21,277 nt of DNA from Chrysochromulina parva (GCA_002887195.1 PJAB01000751.1:1-21277), one strand, 5' to 3'; counted from the stretch's first letter, positions 8,701-17,548 are shown. Translations and numbers: made by a program. Notes: generated by a model from the sequence alone, not told the origin.

Positions 8701-9713
8701 CTGATGGTGCCAAAGTTAGGGCAGCGCTCAAGCACGCTAGGCAAGTTGGCGAACATGTCGCCATACAGTGGCACGATCGGGTACCGCCGTAGCCACTTGA
8801 CGAACCGATCGCGCTTGATTCGCTGATGGTGGAAGGCATTGACCCCGCCCTTATCTGGCGAGTCGAGCAGCCAGAGCGCGTGCGCGGCCGAACGAAGCAG
8901 ACGGTGCTTCTCTGTAGGCAGCAGGTACCACTCATTCTCTAGATGTTCTATCGCGAGCGTCGCCATGTCGGCCACCACCGTATCGTACCCTCCGAGCTTC
9001 TGCACCGACGCGCGCAGGGCGGTGAGCATCACCATGCGGCTGGGCAGCATCTGCTGCAGCAGCGTGTTCTCGGCGTCCTTCTGCTGCGCGTCGGGGAGGT
9101 CGGCCCTGCAGTGCTGGAAAGCACGCTTGTACACGGAGAAGTCATTGTTCAGGCACGCCTTCGTGTCCTTGAGCGCATCGATCAAGGCAAGCGTGTCGAG
9201 CGTCGAGAGGAGCTGCACATAGAGCGCCTCGCACGGGATGGCGGCGCCGTCACCGTTGGAGGCGCACAGGCGCGCCTCCGCACGGATGAGCAGACCCAAG
9301 TTGGTGGTCCACTTGGCGACGACCCGCTCTTTGAACAAGATCAGCTGTTTTATCTCATCCATCACCGGATCAAGCACTTCGAATGAGGAGGCGTACATGG
9401 CACGCTTTTGCGCCTCGTCGCCGCCGACGGTGGGCAAGGCGCGCGCGATGCTGCGGTACGTGTACAACATGGAGGCGAGCTCGTCACCCCACTTGTCGAT
9501 CGCCTCCAGCTCGACGATGCCCTTCGTCTCGTCAGAGAACTGCAGTGCGTAGCCCTCGAAGCCCACGCGGTCCGCGTAGTGGACGGCATTCTTGTCGGAG
9601 ACGAATTCGTAAAGCAGCGGCAGATTGGGGCCTTGCAAGGCCGCCTGCACGGGGTTCAGGTCGATGCTCGACAGCATCTGGCCGATTTCGACGTCCAAGG
9701 AGGAGGCCGACAT
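5705..9713 (-). CDS. CYFIP: CYFIP/Sra-1/PIR121 homologue, SCAR/WAVE complex subunit (3 exons)
   Basis: Exons on the minus strand: 9713-7533 (727 codons), 7430-7272 (53 codons) and 7201-5705 (498 codons plus stop), all joined in phase 0. The 1278 aa product compares with about 1250 for animal CYFIP. CYFIP is the large Rac1-binding subunit of the WAVE regulatory complex, which activates Arp2/3 actin nucleation. Recognisable family blocks run in order along the whole protein: SMLYTYRSIARALP (N-terminal DUF1394/Rac-binding region), YLLPTEKHRLLRSA, YPIVPLYGDM, the RAVPPSQTQLWLMR block, REFFLELSQRLQFPISMSLP, IEAETNLVFDQ, RHARILGRSV, LLTQRVNS, LPSYQYGAHG, LKDIANYDELHSSVF and LFGDGILFAG near the C-terminus. 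Exon joins restore family continuity: FDQ|ALYALAEQ and PLLR|VRHARILGR. An algal-specific insert (bases ~5985-6080) carries NAPSRE-type repeats. Full length with no lesions; the assignment is very secure. Confidence 0.97.
6012..6058. repeat. Short tandem repeats coding the NAPSRE insert of CYFIP
   Basis: On the plus strand CGAGACGGCGCT/CGAGACGGCGCG lies in tandem (6012-6035), and GGCGCGTTCTC occurs at 6030-6040 and 6048-6058, an 18-nt offset. Translated on the minus strand this gives ENAPSR twice and then APSR/APWR. The insert lies between the VWSVLCFLYAS and LFGDGILFAG blocks, a loop in other CYFIPs. Confidence 0.75.
7202..7271 (-). other. CYFIP intron 2 (70 nt) flanked by a junction-spanning direct repeat
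   Basis: Minus-strand donor AGG|GTGCGC at 7271 and acceptor TCCCCACAG|GTGCGC ending at 7202. Splicing is required: 70 nt is not a multiple of three, and removal gives the family-conserved LLR-VRHARILGRS junction. A 22-nt sequence is repeated exactly at 7251-7272 and 7181-7202. The first copy starts on the last exon 2 base and runs into the intron; the second starts on the last intron base and runs into exon 3. The repeat offset equals the intron length. Confidence 0.92.
7431..7532 (-). other. CYFIP intron 1 (102 nt) flanked by a junction-spanning direct repeat
   Basis: Minus-strand donor GATCAG|GTGCTC at 7532 and acceptor TTCGAGCAG|GCGCTC ending at 7431. Splicing gives EAETNLVFDQ-ALYALAEQ, which matches the family; the unspliced frame meets TAA after two codons. 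The 17-nt stretch at 7541-7525 matches 7439-7423 at 15 of 17 positions and spans both splice junctions. Most of the intron body is a 12-nt minisatellite. Confidence 0.92.
7448..7516. repeat. 12-nt minisatellite within CYFIP intron 1
   Basis: On the plus strand the unit GATCAGTGGGGC alternates with GATCAGTGAGGC. Units begin at 7448 (extended by 5 nt), 7465, 7477, 7489 and 7501 (diverged), followed by a partial GATC at 7513. The A/G alternation suggests expansion by a 24-nt higher-order step. It makes up about two-thirds of the intron. Confidence 0.9.
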
Positions 9714-10068
9714 GCGGTCTTCACACGTTCGTCAATCTGGACGGAGAGTTTGAGATCTTCGATGTCATGTTAATCCCTTTTTCCCTAACGTACCACCTTT
9801 TCGTCGCACTCCCACGGGGCGGTGTCTCTGGGAATTCCCACGCCAATTTTGGTGGACGTCCGCGAACGGAACAGTACATTGTACCGATGTTTCGGGGTCG
9901 TCGCGCGGTCGTGCGCTGCGCGTGTGCATTGCTGTGTGCCCGTGAGTTCCGTGTAGTCCCGGCTCTCCCCAGTGTTTTTGAATCCAAAAATAGACCTACC
10001 GGTATAAAGCCGATCATCTTTTGGCTGGTGGTGTGGACCCTCCAGTACCCGCCCCTGCCGCCGTGGCC
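9714..10068. promoter_or_regulatory. Divergent promoter region between CYFIP and the channel gene
   Basis: 355 bases separate the two start codons. Visible elements: a 12-bp perfect palindrome TGGGAATTCCCA at 9829-9840, a CCAAT box at 9843-9847, an imperfect palindrome GTACATTGTAC at 9873-9883, and a TATA element just before the channel gene (listed separately). No TATA facing CYFIP is obvious. Element roles are inferred from sequence alone. Confidence 0.65.
9997..10008 (+). promoter_or_regulatory. TATA box fused to a TACCGGTA palindrome, channel gene
   Basis: TACCGGTA (9997-10004) overlaps TATAAA (10003-10008), about 60 bases before the channel ATG at 10069. The same 8-bp palindrome abuts the TATA run before the methyltransferase gene at 18041-18056. 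Confidence 0.6.
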
Positions 10069-13000
10069 ATGAGGGGTCAAACGGCCGTCGCCACTATAGA
10101 AGCTCGCCATAAGCGCCGGCTCGACGAATATCGGTCTGCCCGGACAGATCGATCTCACAACGTAGAGCTCAGCGCAGATGGCGAGACGGAACGGACCGCC
10201 AGCAGTGCAGGAGGTGAGACGGCACGGACTGCCGAAGGCGAGACCGCGACGCCGGCCCAATTGGAGGAGGAGCTGCCTGGCTTGCAGGCCCTGTTTGAGG
10301 ACCCGCCGGCGCCGGAGGTGCAAGGGCAGAGCGGCCGGCGCTATCACAGCACCTCGCTGTGCTGGCTGCGGCCATCGGACCAACCGCGGTGCGCAGCCAT
10401 CCTGCTCGTGGAGGCGCGCTGGTTCGATCCTTTCATCCTCACCATCATCCTCGCCAACTGCGCCACCATGGCATGGGAGTCGCCGCTCGACCCGCCGGGT
10501 ACCTGGAAGGCGGGGGTGCTCGATGTGACCGAGTGGTTCTTTATCTACATCTTCACGACCGAGCTCGTGGCCAAGGTCATAGCGTACGGCTTTGTGATGC
10601 ACGAAGGTTCGTACCTGCAAGACCCGTGGTGTCAGCTGGATTTCGTCGTGGTGTCGTTCGCGTGGCTGCCCCTCTTATTCCCTTCCATGGGCAACTACTC
10701 GGTCCTGCGGGCACTGCGGGCATTGCGCCCGCTGCGCTCCCTCCGGCTTGTGCCCGGCATGGCGGTGCTCATCTCCTCCATCATCTCCACCGTGCCCAAG
10801 CTCGCCAATGTGCTCGCGCTCTGCGGCTTCATCTTTTTGGTCTTTGGCATTGTAGGCATGGAGCTCTTTAAAGGGACACTGCACTACCGGTGCGCTCTGC
10901 CCGGCTTCGAGGAGCTGCCCGGCCATCCCCGCCCAGAGCGCTCTCTCGCTGAGGTCGTGCCGCTTGGATCGACGCTGGACGCGGCGCTCGGCACGGCGAT
11001 TGACGAAGCTGGGCTCGCGCCCAGGCCGCTGCTTGGAGTGCTGCATCCCGCGAGGGCGAGGTCTTTGGAGGGGCTGGCCAACCAGACGGCCGCATCCGCA
11101 TCGGCGGCCCTGGCTGTCGCTCAGCTGCATCCGTTGTTCCTGCCGGTGCTTCGGAGGCTCAGGATCATCGAGCCATACAAAAGTAGCGGCGAGACGAGCG
11201 AGGGGGCGGGCAAGCCGGAGGATAGCAGCGGCGATCCGGACGAGGCGGCGATCGATGCGCAGGAGGCCTTTGATACGGGCGAGGCATGCAACCCGCAGCT
11301 GCCCCACCATCCGCAATGCGCTCCGGGAGCCAAGTGTCGATACTTTGCGCAGGCGCCCTTTGCCGGGTTGATGAGCTTCGACAACATCGGCGTCGCATGC
11401 ATCGTGATCTTGCAGACGATCACGTTTGACACGTGGACTGAGGCCATGTACGCGCTGATGTCGGCCTTCTCGCCGTCCGCGTGCATCTTCTTCGTGCTCA
11501 TTGTCGTGCTCGGCGGCTTCTTCGTGATCAACCTGTTCCTCGCGGTCATCCTCCAAGAGGTGCTCGCCGCGTATACGATCGAGGCTGCCAAGCTCGAGAT
11601 GAATGGGCGCCAGGAGACTCGAGCCGCCAAGGATGCCTCCACCGCTGCCTCCACCGCTGCCTCCACCGCCGCCGACGTCGAAGGTGGGCTACATGGGCTG
11701 CCTGGCGCCGAGACTGGCGTCGACACCGACGCGCTGCTCAGTCCGGCGGGCGGCTCGAACTCAGGCGCGCCAAGCGCCCGACGCGGTGCTTGCGACTGCG
11801 CGCCGCCACCCCGGAGCTGCCGGTTGTTGCTCGCGCAGACAGTGACCTCCGTGTGGTGGGGGAACCTGTCGACGCTGGCGGTTCTGCTTAATATGGCGCT
11901 GATGTGCATGCCGTACGAAAGCATGAGTGACGCGTACGAGGCGCAGCTGGAACAGGGCCAGCTCGTGATCTCGTGGATCTTCATCGGCGAGATGGGCCTC
12001 AAGCTTCTGGGATTGGGTTGCGTGGGTTATTGGGCCGACGGGTGGAACCAGCTCGACGGCAGCATCGTGATCATGTCGATGGCCGAGATGACGATCACCG
12101 CGCTCTTTGCCGACACAGGAACGAACCTGTCGTTCCTGCGAATCCTGCGGATGCTACGCGTGGTGCGAATACTCCGCCTGATGAAGTCGTGGAAAGGGCT
12201 GTACAAGATCATCGTCACCTTTGGCAAGGTGTTGCCGCAGTTGAGCAACATCTTCGTGCTCATGGCCGTTACCATCCAAATTTTCGCTCTGGTCGGGATG
12301 CAGATCTTGGGCGGCCGGTACAATCCGTCTACAGGCTACTCCACCGTACCTTGCCCGGGCGGCGAGTGCCAGGACGACGCGCTCGAGGAGAAGCCGCGCT
12401 ATCACTTCGATTACTTCTTCCCGGCGATCACGACGTGCTTCATCGTCATGACGGGTACGTGGGTCGATCCCCTGGGCCCAGCGGTGGAGGTGGGCGGGCA
12501 GGCGATGGCCCTCTTCTTTGTGACGTTGCTCGTCATCGGCTGCTACATCATCATGAACATTTTTATTTCCATCCTCCTCAACGCATTTGCCGACGACGAG
12601 GACGAGCCACCCGTCATCGTCAGCTCCCCAGCACCTGCACGCCAGCGCTCGCCGCCACCATCCCCAAGGGGTTCGTCGCGTCCGGGTAGCTCGCCTCCAT
12701 CCCCGACGAGGACTGATGGCCGGGCGGAGGGAAAGCGAAGCCAGGCCGCTTCGAGCGCAGCGGAGCTCAGAAGCCCCGCCCGCGGGCCATGGCCTCACGA
12801 CTATTCGCTCTGCCTCTTCGGCCCACGCGACCGCATTCGCATGTGCTGTCAGTGGCTGGTCGAGCACGAACGGTTCGACCAGTTCATCATCTTCGCCATC
12901 GTCGCCTCCTCGTTGTGCCTAGCCTTGGATGTGCCGCGCCTCGACCGGAGCTCTGAGCTCGCGGCGCTGCTGCGCCTGCTTAATTTGGTCTGGACGACCA

Positions 13001-16000
13001 TCTTCGCCTGCGAGCTCACGCTTAAGGTCATCGCGTACGGCTTCGCGTGCACCGAGAGGGCCTACGTCAACGACCCGTGGAACTTGCTCGACCTGGCGAT
13101 TGTCACCTCCTCCTTCCTCGTGCTGCTAGCCGGGACCTTCCCTCCATTGGCCAATTTGAAATCGCTGCGAGTGCTGCGCGTCCTCCGACCGCTTAGGCTT
13201 CTCGCGCGCCATGAGGGCATGAAGCTCATCATCATCTCGCTGATCAAGACGATGCCCGCCGTTTCCAATGCGCTGGGCGTCGTGCTGGCCTTCCAGCTCG
13301 TCTTTGCCATTTTGGGCATGCAAATGTTCATGGGGGAGCTCGGCTCTTGCACCGACCCTGCCATTCGCACGCCTGACCTCTGCCATCCCCCGCCGTCACC
13401 GTCAAACTTCAAGGCTTACACAGGCCTCGCGATCGCGCGCACCGAGGCGTCAGCCGACGTCGCGCCGTCCCTCCTCTCCTACTCGTACGAGGACGAATAC
13501 CGCCCCTTGCCGCCCCAGCCACCCTCGTCGCCGCTGCCGCCGTCGGTTCCAAGCCTCGCGGCGGTGCTTTCCATCTGGGCTGGGGGACTTGGCGAGCTTG
13601 GCGGCGCCGAGGCTGCCGACGGACGTGGGCCGAGTACTTTCGGCACGTCTGCGCTCGTGCTGCAGCGTGAGCAGGTAGGGCGCCGTCTCGAGCGCGGAGC
13701 GCTCCCTGAGCAGGTGGTGGCGCCTTCAGATGCGCCCAAGGCAGCGCCCAAGGCTGAAGATGGAGGCATCAGCAGCAGCAGCCGCACCCGGCTCACCAGC
13801 AAGGGACATGGCGAGCGAATGGTGCTGGCGTCGGGACGGCGGCGGTTGAAGGGAGGCGGCGGCGGCGGTATCCACGGCGACGTGCGATGGTCGAACCCGC
13901 CGCTGGGCAGCTTCGACTCCTTTGGCAGTGCGATGTTGTTGCTCTACATCATGTCGACGGGCGACGGATGGGATCAGATCATGTTCGCGACGATGGATGT
14001 GACGGAGCCCGGCCAAGCGCCCGAGCGCAACGACTTTTCGGCCTCGGCCATCTTTTCGATCCTCTGGCTGTTTGTCGGTTGCTTCTTTGCACTCAACCTC
14101 TTTGTCGGCGTCGTCGTGGACCAGTTCAATCGAATCCAGAAGGAGGAGGGCGGCTCGGCAACGATGACCGAGGAGCAGCTGCAGTGGGTCGACACGATGA
14201 AGAATGCCGCGCAGACGAAGGCGATAGTTGCTGTGAAGCCGCCCGTAGGCTGCTGCCGCCTGCCTGTCTACCGCCTCGTGACGTCGAACCTCTTCGATGG
14301 CTTCATTACCAGCGTCATCGTCGTCAACGTGGCGGTCATGGCAACGGACTTTTGGGGCATCGAGCAGAACGAGAACAGCTACGCCCTTTACACTCAGCTG
14401 TTACGCACCTTTGGGTACGTTTATTACACGGAGGCAACACTCAAGATCTTTGCGCTCGGCTGCGCGGGCTACTTTGGCGACGCCTGGTGCCGCTTCGACT
14501 TTTTCCTCGTCGTCACCACGCTGCTCGACGAGTTTGCGAGCGAGCTTCTCGCCAAGGTGCTGCCGATTCCGCCGTTGCTGCTGAGGGTGCTCCGTGTGCT
14601 TCGCATCCTGCGTATTCTGCGGTTGCTCAAGGGCGCCAGGGAGGTGCGCAATCTGATCATGACGCTCGTCTTCTCGTTCCCGTCACTCATCAACGTTGGC
14701 TCGATCCTCCTGCTCCTCATCTACATGTTCGCCGTACTCGGCATCAACGTGTTCACGTGGGTCGCACACCAGGAGAGCATCACGCGCGTACGCAACTTCG
14801 AGTCGCTCGGCAACGCGATGCTGCTGCTCGTGCAGTGCCTGACGGGCGACAATTGGAGCATGATCATGATTGAACTGATGGTTGATGAGACGTCGGGCCG
14901 TTGCACGGAGGCCGAGGGCAACTGTGGCTCGCGCTTGGCCATTCCGTTCTTCCTCGCGTTCCAGCTCTTGGCCGCGTTCGTCTTCCTCAATCTAGTTGTC
15001 GCCGTGATCCTCGATAACTTCACGACGCTGGGCAACGTGAAGACTGATCTTGTCTCGCGGAACGACATCGAGTTCTTCACGGAGGCTTGGGCCGCCTTCG
15101 ACCCCGACGCGACGCAGAAGATCCCGGCAGAGCGCCTGCCAGAGCTTGTCATGCAACTGCCTCCGCCAATGGGTCTGATGGGTGTGACAGGGGTCAAGAG
15201 GACCGCGGGCCTCTCCAAGGAGGTAATCAAGCTCTGCTCCAGCTTGCAGGTGCGCCAGGCGAATGGCACGCTCGCCAAGCTGCGCCAGGTGGAAGGCAAA
15301 GTTGAATTCGCACAGGTGCTCGAGGCGCTCGTCAATCGCAACTTCAAAGTGAACGAGATCCTGATCGAAGAGGTCGCCGACAGGGCCAAGCCAGTGGCCG
15401 CGGTGCGAGCTCTCCCCTTCGGGTCACCGCCGCCGGGCGAGGGGGAGACCTCGGGTGCTGAGTTGAGTGAGGCCGAACGCGGAAAGTTCGAGGACGACGT
15501 CGCGCAGTTATTTGCGATCAAGTTCGTGTTCTCGAAGTACGCGGACAAGTTTCGCTGCTGGGCGGATCGTGCAATGGCCGGTCGCACCAAGGGGCGTGTG
15601 CGGGCCGGAGCTGGCGGCAAGGCCGCAGTCGCCCAGGCCCAAACGGGCAAGGTGCTTCCGCCGCCGCAGCAGCAGCAGCCGCAGAAGCAGCAGCAGACGG
15701 AGCAGCGGCAACGGCCGCTGGGGGTCCCGTTGGTCCTGCGGAGCCACCCACAAGAACCGTCTGTGAAGGGTCAAGCGCCTGTGATGGGCCAACCACAAGA
15801 ACCGTCTGTGAAGAGCCCTCGTAGAGCTCGCTGCGCGCGCAACAGCCGCGAGACGCTACCCGCAACTGCAGCCCCGCCGAGTGCGGAGCCGGAAGACCGA
15901 GCCACTGGCGCTCGTCGCAACAGCAGCGAGGCGGAGCCGGCGGCCGCGCCGAGTGCGGAGCCGGAAGACCGAGCCACTGGCGCCCGTCATAGCGCCCGTG

Positions 16001-17097
16001 TGACGTCACTCGAGTACTCGCTGCGTACTCAGAGCATGGGGCCTCAAGGTGGTGGCGGGTGCTGCCTCCCACCGATGCGAACACGACCTCAGTCGGCACG
16101 CGGCGCTGGTGCGCCCAAATCCGAGCGCCAGGACGGCGCGTGCCGTGTCCCTGACCAGAGCGCCGACCCTTCCGCCGCGAGTGGCGGCACGCGTAATCAA
16201 GGGGCGCTCGCCCGCGCGCGCATGGCCAACACGGGGGGGCGTGTTCCGGCGCTCCTCGAGCGCACGGCGCTACCTCGCAGCGATCGCACAGGCGCTAACG
16301 GGAGGGAGACCGCCAGAGGGGCTGGCGGTGCGCCCGCGCCGGCGCCTGCCACGCCCGCGCCGGCGCCTGCGGCGCCAGCGCCTTCGCCGGCGTCATCTGC
16401 CATGGAGGGGCGTGGCACGGCGAGTAAGTCACGTTCTGCCTCCTTCGGCAACAGAGCCACTCGAAGCGTAGCCGCAGCCAGCACATCCGCCGGTCGCACC
16501 GGCGCTTCCGCTCCGTCACCCGGGTTCGGCGCGGGCCTGCCGCTGCCGGCACGGCTGCCAGCCGACCGCGGCAGCAACCGCGGCAGCAACCGCGGCAGCT
16601 TCGGTGTGAGCGCGGGTCGTGAGAGTGCCGGAGGAACGCTTCCACCAACGCTTCCATCCTCCGTGGCCGCCCTCGCCCCGCTTTCACGGCCACTCTCTCC
16701 CAAGTTGGCGTATGCTGAAGAGCTCCGTACCCAGTTTCAGGCAATCCGTTCTCAGATGCAGCAGCAGTCGCCGGGCTCGAGCGAAGCGATGCTCTCGCCG
16801 CGGCCGGAGCTACCTCATTTGGTGACTCCCGCTTTGCATCCCGCTTTACGAAGCTTGCCAACTCCGTATATTATACCCAACGCGAGCAACTCGTCGCTTG
16901 CGTCGCTGGGTGCTCTCCCCGCAGGCGGCCCACCGCTCCCTTTGCACTTCTCGCGGCCGCCAGCTGTCTCGGCGCGCAGTCCAGGGCCGGGCGCTACCCT
17001 GAGCCCCCGCTCGCCCTCACACGAAGCACTCGTGCAGGAATATCGCGCGCTGCGCGCGGAGCAAGGCGGGTTCAGGAATATTCCCGAACGAGACTGA
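10069..17097 (+). CDS. Four-domain voltage-gated cation channel (Cav/Nav-like alpha subunit)
   Basis: A single open frame of 2342 aa from the ATG at 10069. It has four six-TM repeats at about residues 111-498, 595-841, 925-1354 and 1404-1651. Each has an arginine-rich S4: VLRALRALRPLRSLRL, LRILRMLRVVRILRLM, LRVLRVLRPLRLL, LRVLRVLRILRILRLL. Pore motifs are TFDTW (D454), TGTW (G796, no acidic residue), TGDGW (D1299) and TGDNW (D1594), giving a D/G/D/D filter that is neither classic EEEE (Cav) nor DEKA (Nav). The III-IV linker has the conserved GGSATMTEEQLQWVDTMK type sequence. After IVS6 comes an EF-hand-like/pre-IQ region (about 1665-1780, EAWAAFDPDATQKI) and an IQ-like helix (FAIKFVFSKYADKFRCWADR, about 1815-1835). 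The I-II linker lacks an obvious beta-subunit AID. Long loop inserts interrupt repeats I and III. A low-complexity tail of about 500 residues ends the protein. Plasma-membrane Ca2+/cation entry is the likely role. Confidence 0.95.
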   Translation: MRGQTAVATIEARHKRRLDEYRSARTDRSHNVELSADGETERTASSAGGETARTAEGETATPAQLEEELPGLQALFEDPPAPEVQGQSGRRYHSTSLCWLRPSDQPRCAAILLVEARWFDPFILTIILANCATMAWESPLDPPGTWKAGVLDVTEWFFIYIFTTELVAKVIAYGFVMHEGSYLQDPWCQLDFVVVSFAWLPLLFPSMGNYSVLRALRALRPLRSLRLVPGMAVLISSIISTVPKLANVLALCGFIFLVFGIVGMELFKGTLHYRCALPGFEELPGHPRPERSLAEVVPLGSTLDAALGTAIDEAGLAPRPLLGVLHPARARSLEGLANQTAASASAALAVAQLHPLFLPVLRRLRIIEPYKSSGETSEGAGKPEDSSGDPDEAAIDAQEAFDTGEACNPQLPHHPQCAPGAKCRYFAQAPFAGLMSFDNIGVACIVILQTITFDTWTEAMYALMSAFSPSACIFFVLIVVLGGFFVINLFLAVILQEVLAAYTIEAAKLEMNGRQETRAAKDASTAASTAASTAADVEGGLHGLPGAETGVDTDALLSPAGGSNSGAPSARRGACDCAPPPRSCRLLLAQTVTSVWWGNLSTLAVLLNMALMCMPYESMSDAYEAQLEQGQLVISWIFIGEMGLKLLGLGCVGYWADGWNQLDGSIVIMSMAEMTITALFADTGTNLSFLRILRMLRVVRILRLMKSWKGLYKIIVTFGKVLPQLSNIFVLMAVTIQIFALVGMQILGGRYNPSTGYSTVPCPGGECQDDALEEKPRYHFDYFFPAITTCFIVMTGTWVDPLGPAVEVGGQAMALFFVTLLVIGCYIIMNIFISILLNAFADDEDEPPVIVSSPAPARQRSPPPSPRGSSRPGSSPPSPTRTDGRAEGKRSQAASSAAELRSPARGPWPHDYSLCLFGPRDRIRMCCQWLVEHERFDQFIIFAIVASSLCLALDVPRLDRSSELAALLRLLNLVWTTIFACELTLKVIAYGFACTERAYVNDPWNLLDLAIVTSSFLVLLAGTFPPLANLKSLRVLRVLRPLRLLARHEGMKLIIISLIKTMPAVSNALGVVLAFQLVFAILGMQMFMGELGSCTDPAIRTPDLCHPPPSPSNFKAYTGLAIARTEASADVAPSLLSYSYEDEYRPLPPQPPSSPLPPSVPSLAAVLSIWAGGLGELGGAEAADGRGPSTFGTSALVLQREQVGRRLERGALPEQVVAPSDAPKAAPKAEDGGISSSSRTRLTSKGHGERMVLASGRRRLKGGGGGGIHGDVRWSNPPLGSFDSFGSAMLLLYIMSTGDGWDQIMFATMDVTEPGQAPERNDFSASAIFSILWLFVGCFFALNLFVGVVVDQFNRIQKEEGGSATMTEEQLQWVDTMKNAAQTKAIVAVKPPVGCCRLPVYRLVTSNLFDGFITSVIVVNVAVMATDFWGIEQNENSYALYTQLLRTFGYVYYTEATLKIFALGCAGYFGDAWCRFDFFLVVTTLLDEFASELLAKVLPIPPLLLRVLRVLRILRILRLLKGAREVRNLIMTLVFSFPSLINVGSILLLLIYMFAVLGINVFTWVAHQESITRVRNFESLGNAMLLLVQCLTGDNWSMIMIELMVDETSGRCTEAEGNCGSRLAIPFFLAFQLLAAFVFLNLVVAVILDNFTTLGNVKTDLVSRNDIEFFTEAWAAFDPDATQKIPAERLPELVMQLPPPMGLMGVTGVKRTAGLSKEVIKLCSSLQVRQANGTLAKLRQVEGKVEFAQVLEALVNRNFKVNEILIEEVADRAKPVAAVRALPFGSPPPGEGETSGAELSEAERGKFEDDVAQLFAIKFVFSKYADKFRCWADRAMAGRTKGRVRAGAGGKAAVAQAQTGKVLPPPQQQQPQKQQQTEQRQRPLGVPLVLRSHPQEPSVKGQAPVMGQPQEPSVKSPRRARCARNSRETLPATAAPPSAEPEDRATGARRNSSEAEPAAAPSAEPEDRATGARHSARVTSLEYSLRTQSMGPQGGGGCCLPPMRTRPQSARGAGAPKSERQDGACRVPDQSADPSAASGGTRNQGALARARMANTGGRVPALLERTALPRSDRTGANGRETARGAGGAPAPAPATPAPAPAAPAPSPASSAMEGRGTASKSRSASFGNRATRSVAAASTSAGRTGASAPSPGFGAGLPLPARLPADRGSNRGSNRGSFGVSAGRESAGGTLPPTLPSSVAALAPLSRPLSPKLAYAEELRTQFQAIRSQMQQQSPGSSEAMLSPRPELPHLVTPALHPALRSLPTPYIIPNASNSSLASLGALPAGGPPLPLHFSRPPAVSARSPGPGATLSPRSPSHEALVQEYRALRAEQGGFRNIPERD
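11635..11670 (+). repeat. 12-nt tandem repeat in the I-II linker
   Basis: GCCTCCACCGCT occurs at 11635-11646 and 11647-11658, with a one-base variant at 11659-11670. It encodes (A)STA-type repeats (ASTAASTAASTA) in the cytoplasmic linker after IS6. Confidence 0.85.
15748..15813 (+). repeat. 21-nt direct repeat in the channel tail (QEPSVK)
   Basis: CCACAAGAACCGTCTGTGAA plus one base is identical at 15748-15768 and 15793-15813, offset 45 nt (15 codons), giving PQEPSVK twice. A recent in-frame duplication in the disordered C-terminal tail. Confidence 0.85.
15876..15983 (+). repeat. 36-nt direct repeat in the channel tail (PSAEPEDRATGAR)
   Basis: A 36-nt stretch is identical at 15876-15911 and 15948-15983, offset 72 nt (24 codons). 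It encodes PSAEPEDRATGAR twice. The lack of any synonymous change indicates a recent duplication or conversion. Confidence 0.88.
16567..16599 (+). repeat. 12-nt tandem repeat in the channel tail
   Basis: CGCGGCAGCAAC is present twice (16567-16590), followed by a partial third copy CGCGGCAGC (16591-16599), coding RGSNRGSNRGS. Confidence 0.85.
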
Positions 17098-17526
17098 GAG
17101 CGCCGGACAGTACACATTCGAGATTTCGAGTTCAACTGAGAGTCAGATATTTACAAGAATCTGCGCTGCGGAGGAGATTTACAAGAACGGGCGCAGCATC
17201 GTAACTTAAGTCGTAACGAGTCTCGAGTGTTCATAAGTAAGTAAGTAAGTAACACATGCCAACAGGCAGCGTACACGAGTCTCGAGTCCGCGAGTGTTCA
17301 GAACGAACGAACGATAGGCGGCGTGTCGCGGCCCCGCACGCCCCGTGGCCGTGCCGCGAGCGCGACGAATTTCCGCGACTAAAATTGCTCGTTTCTTTCC
17401 TCGAATGGCGCGTTCCGTCCTCTCCGTGACACTCTGACGCGGCCCTCTCAGTCGGCATCGACTACGATGCCTACCCGTCGCCGACCGGACGCCTTCAATC
17501 CACCGTCGCGACCACACCCAGGCAGC

Positions 17527-17548
17527 AGGCTTCAGCTTGCTGAAGCCT
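17527..17548. repeat. Inverted repeat, 10-bp stem with 2-nt loop
   Basis: AGGCTTCAGC (17527-17536) is followed by TT and the exact complement GCTGAAGCCT (17539-17548). It lies about 430 bases after the channel stop. It could be a cruciform, a 3' UTR hairpin or a dimeric binding site; nothing decides between these. Confidence 0.75.

Noticed and set aside
10021..10068. Upstream extension of the channel frame to a TTG at 10021
   Set aside because: The first ATG in frame is at 10069; TTG is not a usual eukaryotic start, and the TATA box at 10003 would leave almost no leader.
10675..11556. 293-codon minus-strand frame rich in Glu/Arg/His
   Set aside because: Antisense to channel repeat I; composition is that expected from reading transmembrane codons backwards.
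17235..17253. AAGT tetranucleotide run
   Set aside because: Only about four units; ordinary short microsatellite.
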